NCBI GenBank assembly: GCA_039640505.1
Contig: CP046865.1
Span: forward strand, 2,223,501-2,287,500
DNA from: Rhodobacteraceae bacterium Araon29
GTDB lineage: Bacteria; Pseudomonadota; Alphaproteobacteria; Rhodobacterales; Rhodobacteraceae
Direction of reading: 5' to 3'
DNA: 64,000 nucleotides
Numbering within the stretch: the stretch's first letter is position 1; every line of letters begins with the position of its first letter. Shown here in pieces: positions 17,876 through 25,782 of this stretch. The notes beneath the pieces were generated by a model. The model saw nothing but the letters and a program-made list of their open reading frames with translations. It was not told where the DNA came from and did not search any database. The position numbers and the translations under genes are program-made.

Positions 17876-18994
17876 CTAAACTTTATAGAAATTCAGAACA
17901 TTTTCGATTACATAATCTACGTCCTCGTAGGACATCGCCATATGCATTGGTAAGAGTAAGCAACGCTCGAAAAACCAATTCGTCCGCGACAGATCCTCGA
18001 ATTTTTCCTTACCAAACCCAAGACCGCTGAAATGGTGAACTGGCGTTCCTGCCCATTGAACAACGGTTTTGATACCCTTGTCCGCAAGCGATTTGCGCAA
18101 TTTATCGCGGTCTTCCGCCGCCATCTCATAGTTCTGGTATACATCGAAATAATCGGGATCGGCGTCAGGCCCTTGAGGTGGGTAAAGTTTATTATGGCCG
18201 CGAAATGCATTTTCGTAGCGCCGAGCGATTTCCCGGCGGCGCATAATATCTTCATCATAATGATCGAGGCGAATTTGCAAGAAAGCCGCTTGAAGATTGT
18301 CCAACCTTGCATTTGTTCCCCAAGCCACAACTTCCCCTTGCTCGTTGCGCCCATGGTCGCGCCACAGGGATAGTTTTTCTGCCATCGCGCTATCATTTGT
18401 CATCACAGCACCGCCGTCGCCAAAACAGCCGATCAATTTTGCTGGATAGAAACTCAATGTCCCAAAGCGGCCAAATGTGCCTGCCGATTGGCCCTTAAAT
18501 TTTGCACCAAGACCTTGTGCACTGTCTTCCAACACATACAAACCATGCCGAGCTGCAACTTCCTGGATGGCCGTCATGTCAGCGCAACGCCCATTGACTT
18601 GTGTCGGCATAATCGCCTTGGTTTTTCCAGTAATTTTCTTTTCGGCAGCGACGGCGGACAGCATATTGTTTTCATCAATATCTGCAAAAACAGGGCTTGC
18701 GCCAACCATGTGGATAGCCGCCGCAGTTGCAACATATGTATGTGACGAAATGATAACCTCGTCGCCATGGCCAATACCAAGAGCTTTGAAGCCTATAATC
18801 ATTGCATTGGTGCCGTCTGCGACGCCAAGTGCGTGTTTCACATTCAAGAACCCAGCAAGCGATCTTTCGAAATCTAGCAGGTCTTTTTGCAAAATAAACG
18901 CACCGCGCGAACAAACATCTTTGAACGCCGCATCAAACTCACTTTCAAAACGGGTGTAAATTGCCTGGTAGTCAAAAAATGGCACTACTTTCAT
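17876..18994 (-). CDS. DegT/DnrJ/EryC1/StrS sugar aminotransferase
   Basis: A canonical family member: VLEDSAQGLGA gives Asp157, and TLSFYPAKLIGCFGDGG carries the PLP-binding Lys186. It probably aminates a 4-keto or 3-keto nucleotide sugar, or a C-branched ketose made with the neighbouring transketolase pair; the substrate is inference. The ORF extends to a TTG at 19030, but the ATG before KVVPFFDYQ is where homologs begin. This is the first intact gene of the minus-strand polysaccharide operon. Confidence 0.87.
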   Translation of the reverse strand: MKVVPFFDYQAIYTRFESEFDAAFKDVCSRGAFILQKDLLDFERSLAGFLNVKHALGVADGTNAMIIGFKALGIGHGDEVIISSHTYVATAAAIHMVGASPVFADIDENNMLSAVAAEKKITGKTKAIMPTQVNGRCADMTAIQEVAARHGLYVLEDSAQGLGAKFKGQSAGTFGRFGTLSFYPAKLIGCFGDGGAVMTNDSAMAEKLSLWRDHGRNEQGEVVAWGTNARLDNLQAAFLQIRLDHYDEDIMRRREIARRYENAFRGHNKLYPPQGPDADPDYFDVYQNYEMAAEDRDKLRKSLADKGIKTVVQWAGTPVHHFSGLGFGKEKFEDLSRTNWFFERCLLLPMHMAMSYEDVDYVIENVLNFYKV

Positions 18995-19089
18995 AATATT
19001 AGTTCGCTTTCGTTGATTTTCATGTGTCAAAATATCAATACCCCAGAAGTTAGAAAAAACACCGTTTTAACACCAAAAAATCTTAAGTC

Positions 19090-19108
19090 ACTGATTTATA
19101 AAATCAGT
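19090..19108 (-). other. AT-rich inverted repeat before the polysaccharide operon
   Basis: Perfect 8-bp arms (ACTGATTT / AAATCAGT) with a 3-base loop, followed on the minus strand by a T-run. It lies about 95 bp upstream of the first polysaccharide gene. It could be a weak terminator for the toxin-antitoxin transcript or an operator; low GC makes a strong terminator unlikely. Confidence 0.3.
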
Positions 19109-19262
19109 AAATCGTCTTCATTTCTAAAAGCGTACGTAATGTCAACTGCACCTAAGGCACCCCTAAATTCATCGTCAGTTAGAACTGCCCGTAACCTTTG
19201 ATTATATTGATATGTCCGTGGTGGATTATATCGGCACTCATTCCTACGTATACACTACCCAT
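19096..19262 (-). pseudogene. Remnant of a HxGH-type cytidylyltransferase
   Basis: Starting at an ATG, the frame reads VYVGMSADIIHHGHINIIK, which matches the nucleotide-binding start of cytidylyltransferase domains such as those of PEP-mutase-linked nucleotidyltransferases. It then meets a stop, while a second frame continues with AVLTDDEFRGALGAVDITYA before stopping again. A single frameshift near 19190 therefore joins the two parts, and the rest of the gene is missing. It probably belonged to the polysaccharide locus. Too short to be active. Confidence 0.6.
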
Positions 19263-19439
19263 GATAAAGGCCGCTTGGTAATATTGACTAGAATTTAAAT
19301 CTGGTGATTTGTGATAAACACTGGGAATATATCTCGCGTCGCAAAACTCAGCCGACTTCCCATAACGCCCCAACGTCGGAACACTTAAGCTCCTGAACTG
19401 GTTTCGACTTAGCTTCAATGGGTTGATCTAGAAGGTGCA

Positions 19440-19682
19440 CTACCAATTCAACTTTCTTGATGTGCTTTCAAGGTTTTCTGACAAGCCATTTTTAATTGCG
19501 TCTCGCATTCCGGGCACCGACAATAATTGAAGTGTTTCATTCATTGCCTGCCAATCACTTTCAGCCATGAGAACGGCATTATTATTCTTGCCGGAAATCA
19601 AAACTGGTTCGCGCTTTGCAATCGTATTCTCAACTAGGTCGGGTAGTTTGTCGGACGCTTCTTTAACACTGAGAGTTATCAA
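19440..19682 (-). CDS. Phd/YefM-family antitoxin
   Basis: The 80-residue protein has the Phd/YefM DNA-binding start (SVKEASDKLPDLVE) and the EPVLISGKNNNAVLMAESDW segment of this family. Its TTG start overlaps the VapC stop. No RelE/YoeB or Doc toxin follows; downstream there is only non-coding DNA and a pseudogene. It is therefore either an orphan antitoxin or a third component of the VapBC operon. Confidence 0.8.
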   Translation of the reverse strand: MITLSVKEASDKLPDLVENTIAKREPVLISGKNNNAVLMAESDWQAMNETLQLLSVPGMRDAIKNGLSENLESTSRKLNW

Positions 19683-20083
19683 TGTGTCGTTCCTAACAAT
19701 TCGACGTCATCTAGCTTTGCTAATTTTTGATCGAAGGTTTTCAGGATGCGGTTCTCAGCTCTTTGAGCCGCCTGTCGGATCATAAGGTCTGGAAAATCAT
19801 AGCCCTCTTCTCGATAAAGATTTACAACCGAGGCGATGTCTTGCGCGTTTTCAACCGAAAGCTGGCTTACGGTCACAATACTCAGCAGCGCCTCTGCAAT
19901 TTCTTCACGTGAATATTTATAGGACCGCTCGAGAACCCAGACCAATTCGATAATAACTTCGCGACATACATACCCTGGCGCATCGCTCGTGAAGCCCTCG
20001 ATCAAATCAGCAGCGACCTGGAACTGAGCAGCGTCATCTTGGGCAAGATAACGAACCAATACGTTTGTATCGAGAGCAATCAT
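19679..20083 (-). CDS. vapC: VapC-like PIN-domain toxin ribonuclease
   Basis: MIALDTNVLVRYL is the classic PIN start with the first metal-binding Asp; Glu in REVIIELVW, Asp in EGYDFPDLMI and Asp in TFDQKLAKLD provide the remaining acidic site. VapC toxins cleave tRNA or rRNA and are neutralised by a DNA-binding VapB. It overlaps the AbrB-type antitoxin by 4 bp and the Phd gene by 4 bp, so the three are one operon. Confidence 0.87.
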   Translation of the reverse strand: MIALDTNVLVRYLAQDDAAQFQVAADLIEGFTSDAPGYVCREVIIELVWVLERSYKYSREEIAEALLSIVTVSQLSVENAQDIASVVNLYREEGYDFPDLMIRQAAQRAENRILKTFDQKLAKLDDVELLGTTH

Positions 20084-20325
20084 GACACGCTTTCGATGGC
20101 TCCTTCAGCGATCGCTTCATTCATTTCCTCAAGCGAAACTGTCCGCTGACCCGGACGGTGCAACATACCAGCAAGCTCACGGACGTGCCTTGCCTTTAGC
20201 ATTTGAACGCGACCATTTTCTACAATGTAGCGCACCGAGTCACCTGCCTCCAAGCCAAGCGCCGCGCGCACGTCTCTGGGAAGAGTTGTCTGGCCTTTTG
20301 CAGTAACTTTGGATTCTTGCATCAT
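20080..20325 (-). CDS. vapB: VapB-like AbrB/SpoVT-family antitoxin
   Basis: An N-terminal swapped-hairpin AbrB domain is visible in SKVTAKGQTTLPRDVRAALG, followed by a C-terminal tail that would bind the toxin. Two adjacent ATGs (20325 and 20322) are better starts than the upstream GTG. It precedes the PIN toxin with a 4-bp overlap, the standard VapBC order. Autorepression by the antitoxin is usual in the family. Confidence 0.85.
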   Translation of the reverse strand: MMQESKVTAKGQTTLPRDVRAALGLEAGDSVRYIVENGRVQMLKARHVRELAGMLHRPGQRTVSLEEMNEAIAEGAIESVS

Positions 20326-20410
20326 CTTCACCCGTTCATTCTAGATAAATTCAATTTTAATATAGTAAGGATTTTTACAAAAAGCAATTCAATATCATAA
20401 AAGTAATGCA

Positions 20411-20641
20411 TTATCGCAAAGAGAGTTCCTGAAGCATTGTGCGGCTTTCATCCATGACCACTTCAGCTTTCGATAATGCGTCTAGTACTGCAGGATCGTG
20501 AGCATGAATTTTCAAGCTATTATCGTCTGACCGCGTGACATACACTGTGTCACCTTCATTTACGCCTAAGACAGCTAACATATCAGCACTGATTGTAATG
20601 GCAGCGGAATTTCCCACTTTTCGTATCTTGGTCTTAAACAT
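20411..20641 (-). CDS. Orphan MazE-like antitoxin of the Doc-partner type
   Basis: The 76-residue protein has KIRKVGNSAAITISADMLAVLGVNEGD, an AbrB/MazE fold, and a tail like that of the 'addiction module antidote' family usually encoded next to a Doc/Fic toxin. No toxin lies on either side; the VapB gene follows in the same direction. It may regulate the neighbouring cassette or be a leftover. Confidence 0.72.
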   Translation of the reverse strand: MFKTKIRKVGNSAAITISADMLAVLGVNEGDTVYVTRSDDNSLKIHAHDPAVLDALSKAEVVMDESRTMLQELSLR

Positions 20642-20748
20642 GAGAGTTAGGCCTATATATCTTCAAAAGAACGATCATTTTTTAATGCAGAGCTACCCAT
20701 AACCTTAAATTATATTGAGATGCCTGAGACTTTACCAATCAATACTAT

Positions 20749-21123
20749 TCACGTATCGTCACGACCTTTGATCACTGGGTCATACGCTAATCCAGCCTCA
20801 CGCTCCAAGAGTTCAATTTCTGCCCGCAAGTCATAATACTCCTGACGCTTGCGTTCAATAAACCTATGTGTCAGCAAAGATTTCTCCCGAACACCCTTAG
20901 GAGTCAGCAGATAGGCATACTGCCCCTTGCGTGGATTATTTTTGAAATTCTCAAGCTTTACGAACCCTTTTTCAACAAGGGCCGTCAGAACGTAATAGGC
21001 AGAACCGTTTGATATTCCAACCTGATCTGCAACCTGACGTGAGGACAGCTCTGGATTGCCATTTATAAGACGCATCACGCGTAGGCGGACATCTTCTTGC
21101 TGTTCTTCACGCCGGCTAGCCAA
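20749..21123 (-). CDS. MarR family EPS-associated transcriptional regulator
   Basis: A winged-helix DNA-binding region (residues about 10-75, with LSSRQVADQVGISNGSAYYVLTALVEKGFVKLENF) is followed by a coiled-coil-like C-terminus rich in Glu and Arg. This fits the small MarR subfamily found beside exopolysaccharide loci. The start is TTG, preceded by AAAGG at suitable distance. It is divergent from the RfaH-like gene, with which it probably controls the polysaccharide operon. Confidence 0.8.
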   Translation of the reverse strand: MASRREEQQEDVRLRVMRLINGNPELSSRQVADQVGISNGSAYYVLTALVEKGFVKLENFKNNPRKGQYAYLLTPKGVREKSLLTHRFIERKRQEYYDLRAEIELLEREAGLAYDPVIKGRDDT

Positions 21124-21471
21124 AGTGGACCTTTACAACAGCTACCGCACCAAGCCATCCCAAAATGATGGGGCCAGCCGTGTTAAAACTCAAATTTTGA
21201 TCAACCATTTTCATAACCGTTCAACTTTGAACTAATAGCCTATGAAATTTAATTGATCAAGCCCTGCAGACAGCTCCACTCGCGCAAAAGGCATATAAGA
21301 CAATGAATTTAAATGCAATTTTAATATAAAACTAAAATATTTTGGGCTTTTTCCTTATAATTCAAATACCTCCACAAAAAAAACCATATCAGCCGCACCC
21401 TCTTTTTTTTTGAAGTTATGCGTGGTAAGTAAGTTCAGAATTGAGCATTTAGTTGGAGATGGCTGCTATAT
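21124..21471. promoter_or_regulatory. Divergent intergenic region between EPS MarR and RfaH-like genes
   Basis: About 350 bp with no credible gene. The right half is very AT-rich with A/T runs, compatible with promoters facing both ways. No recognisable ops or JUMPstart element was found by eye. Confidence 0.4.
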
Positions 21472-21975
21472 ATGTCAGAAAAAATTTGGTTCCTATTGCA
21501 ATTCAAACCAAACTCGCACCGTTTGGCAGAGCGAAATCTATTGCGCCAGAATTTTGAGACCTTCTTACCGATGCAAGAAGTGACTAGGCGCAAATCAACG
21601 CGCTTTGTAAATGACCTTCGCCCCTTGTTTCCAGGCTATATGTTTGTTGCCTTTGACCATCAAACAGCCCCATGGCGCAAAATAAACGGTACGTTTGGAG
21701 TTTCGAAACTTGTAAGCTTCGATGGAAAACCAAAGCCTGTACCACTTGATCTTATCGCCGGCCTAATGCGGCGGTGTGATGTTGCCGGCAAGCTGCTCCC
21801 TTCAAGACGACTCGCCCCAGGCAATCAGGTTAAACTTCTCACTGGACCCTTTGCAAATTTTGTTGCCAAGGTAGAAACCATAGACTCGAACCAACGCATT
21901 TGGATACTGATGAAGTGCATGGGTCAGCGCACGCGGGTACATGTCACAGCCGATCATTTACAGCTTTCAGATTAG
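21472..21975 (+). CDS. NusG paralog / RfaH-like transcription antiterminator
   Basis: The NGN domain (residues 4-105) includes WFLLQFKPNSHRLAERNL and LFPGYMFVAF; a KOW domain follows from about residue 118 with LAPGNQVKLLTGPFANFVAKV. Specialised NusG paralogs of this kind (RfaH, UpxY) bind RNA polymerase and allow full transcription of long polysaccharide operons. It is transcribed away from the glycan genes, so it would act in trans. An ATG start is used. Confidence 0.85.
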   Translation: MSEKIWFLLQFKPNSHRLAERNLLRQNFETFLPMQEVTRRKSTRFVNDLRPLFPGYMFVAFDHQTAPWRKINGTFGVSKLVSFDGKPKPVPLDLIAGLMRRCDVAGKLLPSRRLAPGNQVKLLTGPFANFVAKVETIDSNQRIWILMKCMGQRTRVHVTADHLQLSD

Positions 21976-21984
21976 TTTAGCACA

Positions 21985-22345
21985 TTATTTCGAAAATATT
22001 TTAGCTCGGAAAATTTTTGTCTTCCAGCCATTTGTCCAGACACCAGATATGTAGCATGATCCGTTACCAATGAGCAGGCTTGGCCTGTTTTACACTAGGG
22101 CGTTATCGCAGCCTGATGCCCCCAATGCCAATTCAATCGTCTCGGTCACATCACTGGCTCGCATGGTCGTGCATAGCTTCCATGCAATAATGTAACGGCT
22201 GTAATCATCCAGAATCGTTGACAAATAGTAGCAACCCCAACCAATGATCTTGAAATAGGTGAAGTCTGTTTGCTAAATCTGGTTGATGGCCGTCGTTTTA
22301 TCTTTGAACTCTTCGCTCAACCATTTACATTTGTTGTTCCCCAAA
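21985..22345 (-). pseudogene. IS3-family transposase OrfB remnant
   Basis: On the minus strand a decayed DDE integrase core reads QTDFTYFKIIGWGCYYLST, LDDYSRYIIAWKL and RPSLLIGNGSCYISG. A TAG replaces the conserved Trp before QTDF (22273-22275), a TAA interrupts before the RP motif, and the second catalytic Asp of SDNGS is Gly. Both ends of the element and OrfA are missing. A short OrfA piece of the same IS type appears at 35530. Confidence 0.75.
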
Positions 22346-22711
22346 AAAGGGGTTTGATGCCCCCCAACAAACCAAACAGAGCCGGACTTTAAGCAATATC
22401 GAGAGTTTTGCATAGAGCGGTTGACAGTTAAATATCTAAATCTGGCTTACAGTTATAGGTTCGGGAGCCAAGGAACGCACTGAATCGACTACATCAAGGA
22501 TAAAATTAGGCGACCAATGCTAATTGTTCTTTCGAACACTTTCTTTTTTATCCCCAGTCCCAAAAGACCGGTTAAGTTCAGATCTTTTTTCATTCTCCAA
22601 AATGGTAATATCTGCCAAAATCTTCGAGATTGCCTCACAGATAAACTTGGTTATTCTAAAGTAAATCAATTCAGAGTTTGCTTTGCTTAGTCTTGCAGTT
22701 GGAAGGGCGCC

Positions 22712-23521
22712 ATGCATTTTTCAATAAACCATATGACTGCACCAAATTTAGAATGGCTAGATTTTCTGAAACTCGCAGATGAAGTTGGTGTGGAAGGAGT
22801 GGAGTTTCGAAATGATCTTTCAACTCCCTTGTTCTCAGGTAGTCCGCCAGAAAAGGTGGCTGCGGCTTTGAAGAAAACTGGCCTTCGCTGCTTTGGGCTT
22901 TCGCAAGTCTACCCATTTAATTCCTATTCAGATGAAATATCACTTGCTGTAAAATCCCTAATTGAATCAGCCAAGGCGTATGGTGCACAATCAATTTCGT
23001 TGATACCGCGCAATGATGGGACCGGCAAAGGCACCAGAGAACGCCAAACTAATCTCCGTTTAGCATTGCGAGAGATTAAGCCCATGCTTGAAGAGGCGGG
23101 CATTATTGGCCTTGTTGAGCCTCTTGGGTTTGAACGCTCATCCCTGCGCACCAAAGAAGAAGCTTTAAATGGGATTGAGGGAGTAGGCGGTGCCAATGTA
23201 TTTAAAATTGTGCATGATACTTTTCATCATCATTTGGCGCAGGAAACTAGTTTTTTTGCGGAACATACAGGAATTATTCATATTTCAGGCGTCGTTAATC
23301 CAACCGTAAGCATTAATGAAATGGAAGATGAGCATCGCGTTATGGTCGATTGCAAGGACCGCCTTGGCACTGTTGAGCAGATAAAGTCTCTTCTAGAACT
23401 TGGATATGGAGGCCCCATTTCGATGGAATGCTTTTCCCCTGAAATCCACAAATCGTCATGCATAGCAGAGATGTTGCAGTCATCCTTTAGCTTTGTCACA
23501 GACAGGCTCGTTTATGCGTGA
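22712..23521 (+). CDS. TIM-barrel sugar phosphate isomerase/epimerase-like protein
   Basis: The 269-residue protein fits the xylose-isomerase-like TIM barrel (AP endonuclease 2 family) as in IolI/IolH and hydroxypyruvate isomerases: GVEGVEFRND near the N-terminus, VEPLGFERSS with the metal-binding Glu, KIVHDTFHHHL, HISGVVNP and SMECFSPEIH. It stands alone between an IS remnant and a non-coding stretch, so the substrate is not indicated. The AAGGG ahead of the ATG is a usable ribosome binding site. Confidence 0.78.
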   Translation: MHFSINHMTAPNLEWLDFLKLADEVGVEGVEFRNDLSTPLFSGSPPEKVAAALKKTGLRCFGLSQVYPFNSYSDEISLAVKSLIESAKAYGAQSISLIPRNDGTGKGTRERQTNLRLALREIKPMLEEAGIIGLVEPLGFERSSLRTKEEALNGIEGVGGANVFKIVHDTFHHHLAQETSFFAEHTGIIHISGVVNPTVSINEMEDEHRVMVDCKDRLGTVEQIKSLLELGYGGPISMECFSPEIHKSSCIAEMLQSSFSFVTDRLVYA

Positions 23522-24003
23522 AGCTCTTGAATGCTCAAGATATTCCGAACTAATTGAGCATATTCAATAAGCATATTAGACTTTTTATCATCAAAATCTT
23601 TATATTATTTAATTAAATAAGAGATTGGTGTAAAAATGACAAAACCGCCTTTCTGTAAAATGTAGTTTATTCAACGGCTAAGCACGAACAACAGCACGAG
23701 ATCGACAAAACTTTGCAATAAAACAATATGGTTAGTAACCTCGGCGCCAATGACCTTTAGATTTTGCAGGTTCAGCTCAAATTTGTGAGTTTATATTAGC
23801 TAATTGAAACCAAAGGGTCACCTACCTAGGGCATTTATTTTTAAATAGACTCATTTTAGAATCTGGCTTCCTATATTGAGCCTGATGTCTCCTGTGGCCT
23901 GGCCAATTTTGCCAGTAGTAAAATATTAATATTAGAACCTATATAGCTGTATTTATTATAATTTATTAGATTAGCAGAATAAGACACTTTATGTTTCATT
24001 TAC
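23522..24003. other. Non-coding AT-rich stretch
   Basis: About 480 bp between two convergent genes. No gene, clear terminator hairpin or repeat was seen; there are only short, weak inverted repeats just after the isomerase stop. Confidence 0.5.
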
Positions 24004-25767
24004 TCATTTAGTATTCTCCAGGAACTCTATCATTCTATCACGCATCACAAACTTTTGTGGCTTGCCAGTAATGGTCATTGGTAATTCTTCGACTATCGCG
24101 ATGTGCTTAGGGATTTTAAAATGTGCAATTTGACCTTCACAATAAGAACGCACAGCGTCTACAGATATTTCTTTATTTGGCGACGCGACAACCCAAGCGC
24201 AAACCTCTTCTCCAAACTTTTCATCTGGTATGCCAAAAACCTGAACTTCCGAAATATCTGGATGGCGAAACAGAAAATCTTCAACCTCTCGTGGGTAAAT
24301 ATTTTCGCCGCCCCTTATGATCATATCCTTCACCCGGCCAACGATATCGCAAAAACCTTCGCTATCGATCACTGCAAGATCGCCGGTTAACATCCAACCG
24401 TCGACAATAGACACATGTGTTTTCTCCTCATCGCCCCAATAGCCTTTCATCACTGAGTAGCCACGTGTACAAAGCTGTCCGCTGGTTCCGACCGGAACGA
24501 TAGAGCTGTCTTCATCAATAACTTTAGCCTCAAGATGGGGATGAATACGCCCCACTGTGCTGCATCTTTTTTCAACAGGATCATCGATAAAGCTTTGAAA
24601 TGAAACAGGCGAAGTTTCCGTCATTCCATAACAAATAGTGACTTCTGCCATATTCATTTCACTGATTACACGCTCCATTATATCTATTGGGCAGGGAGCA
24701 CCGGCCATAATTCCAGTTCGCAGTGAGGTCAAATTGTATGATTGACTTTCCATTTTTTGGAGCATGGCAACAAACATTGTTGGAACGCCGTAAAGCGCTG
24801 TGCACCGCTCAGATTGAAGTGTTCTAAGCGTTTCTTCGGGGTCAAAGCCTTGGCCAGGAAAGACCATTGTTGCCCCTTTGCTAACACATCCCAGTGCCCC
24901 CATAACCATTCCAAAGCAATGGTAAAGTGGAACCGTAATGCATAAGCTATCCATCTCTGTTAAGTTGATTCGGTCCGTTACAAAGCGGGCATTGTTTATA
25001 ATATTATAATGGCTAAGCGTTGCGCCCTTAGGGGATCCAGTTGTACCGGAAGTAAATTGGATATTTATGGCATCATCTGGGTTTAAGGTGCCTGTTATCG
25101 CCTCTAAGCGAAGCTGCTGAGCCGGCCCGCCAAGCTGCGTGACTTGCTGAAAGCTTAACATCCCACGTTGAGGCGTTTCGCTCATCGAAACCACAATCTT
25201 TAGAGAAGGCAGTTTGGAAGCATTAAGACGACCGGGTTCACAGTGTGCAAGTTCGGGGGCCAAATCTTGAAGCATTTCCAGATAGTGAGAATTTTTAAAG
25301 CTTTCAGCCAAAACAAGAGCTTTGCATTGAACCTTGTTAAGCGCGTATTCAAGCTCGGACAAACGATAGGCGGGGTTAATATTGACCAAAATCAAGCCAA
25401 TACGGGCGGTTGCAAACTGGGTTAAAACCCATTCGTATCGATTGGGCGACCAAATACCAACCCGATCCCCTTTGTCTAGACCCAGCGCCAAGAGACCTGT
25501 CGCCAGAGCATCAATTTCTCGATCAAAATCATAATATGTCAACCGCCTATTTTGATCAGGGAAAACTGCGGCATCCCTCGGCCCATGCCGCGAAATAGTT
25601 TCGCGCAACATCTGGGGAATTGTTTTAAAATGAAGAGGTTGGTTTGTATCCCCTGAAAGATAAGAGGTCCCATCTTGCGGCACGCTTTGGGATGTTTCAT
25701 TTTGTCTTTTTTGTTCGGAAAACGGCTGTGCCAAACTTGGGGCCAGACTTTCGTTTAGAATAGACAC
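24004..25767 (-). CDS. AMP-binding acyl-CoA synthetase/ligase
   Basis: An ANL-superfamily enzyme of 587 residues: P-loop FTSGTTGSPKGATLSH, YGMTETSPVSF, WMLTGDLAVID hinge region and KDMIIRGGENIYPREVE, with the catalytic Lys in ITGKPQKF near the C-terminus. It adenylates a carboxylate and forms its CoA thioester. The GTG start has a good AGGGAG site; the first 30 residues are polar and not part of the family core. It ends the transporter-amidase operon 15 bp from the fusion gene, so it may activate the acid released by amide hydrolysis. Confidence 0.88.
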   Translation of the reverse strand: MSILNESLAPSLAQPFSEQKRQNETSQSVPQDGTSYLSGDTNQPLHFKTIPQMLRETISRHGPRDAAVFPDQNRRLTYYDFDREIDALATGLLALGLDKGDRVGIWSPNRYEWVLTQFATARIGLILVNINPAYRLSELEYALNKVQCKALVLAESFKNSHYLEMLQDLAPELAHCEPGRLNASKLPSLKIVVSMSETPQRGMLSFQQVTQLGGPAQQLRLEAITGTLNPDDAINIQFTSGTTGSPKGATLSHYNIINNARFVTDRINLTEMDSLCITVPLYHCFGMVMGALGCVSKGATMVFPGQGFDPEETLRTLQSERCTALYGVPTMFVAMLQKMESQSYNLTSLRTGIMAGAPCPIDIMERVISEMNMAEVTICYGMTETSPVSFQSFIDDPVEKRCSTVGRIHPHLEAKVIDEDSSIVPVGTSGQLCTRGYSVMKGYWGDEEKTHVSIVDGWMLTGDLAVIDSEGFCDIVGRVKDMIIRGGENIYPREVEDFLFRHPDISEVQVFGIPDEKFGEEVCAWVVASPNKEISVDAVRSYCEGQIAHFKIPKHIAIVEELPMTITGKPQKFVMRDRMIEFLENTK

Positions 25768-25782
25768 TTTAAAACTCCCTAT

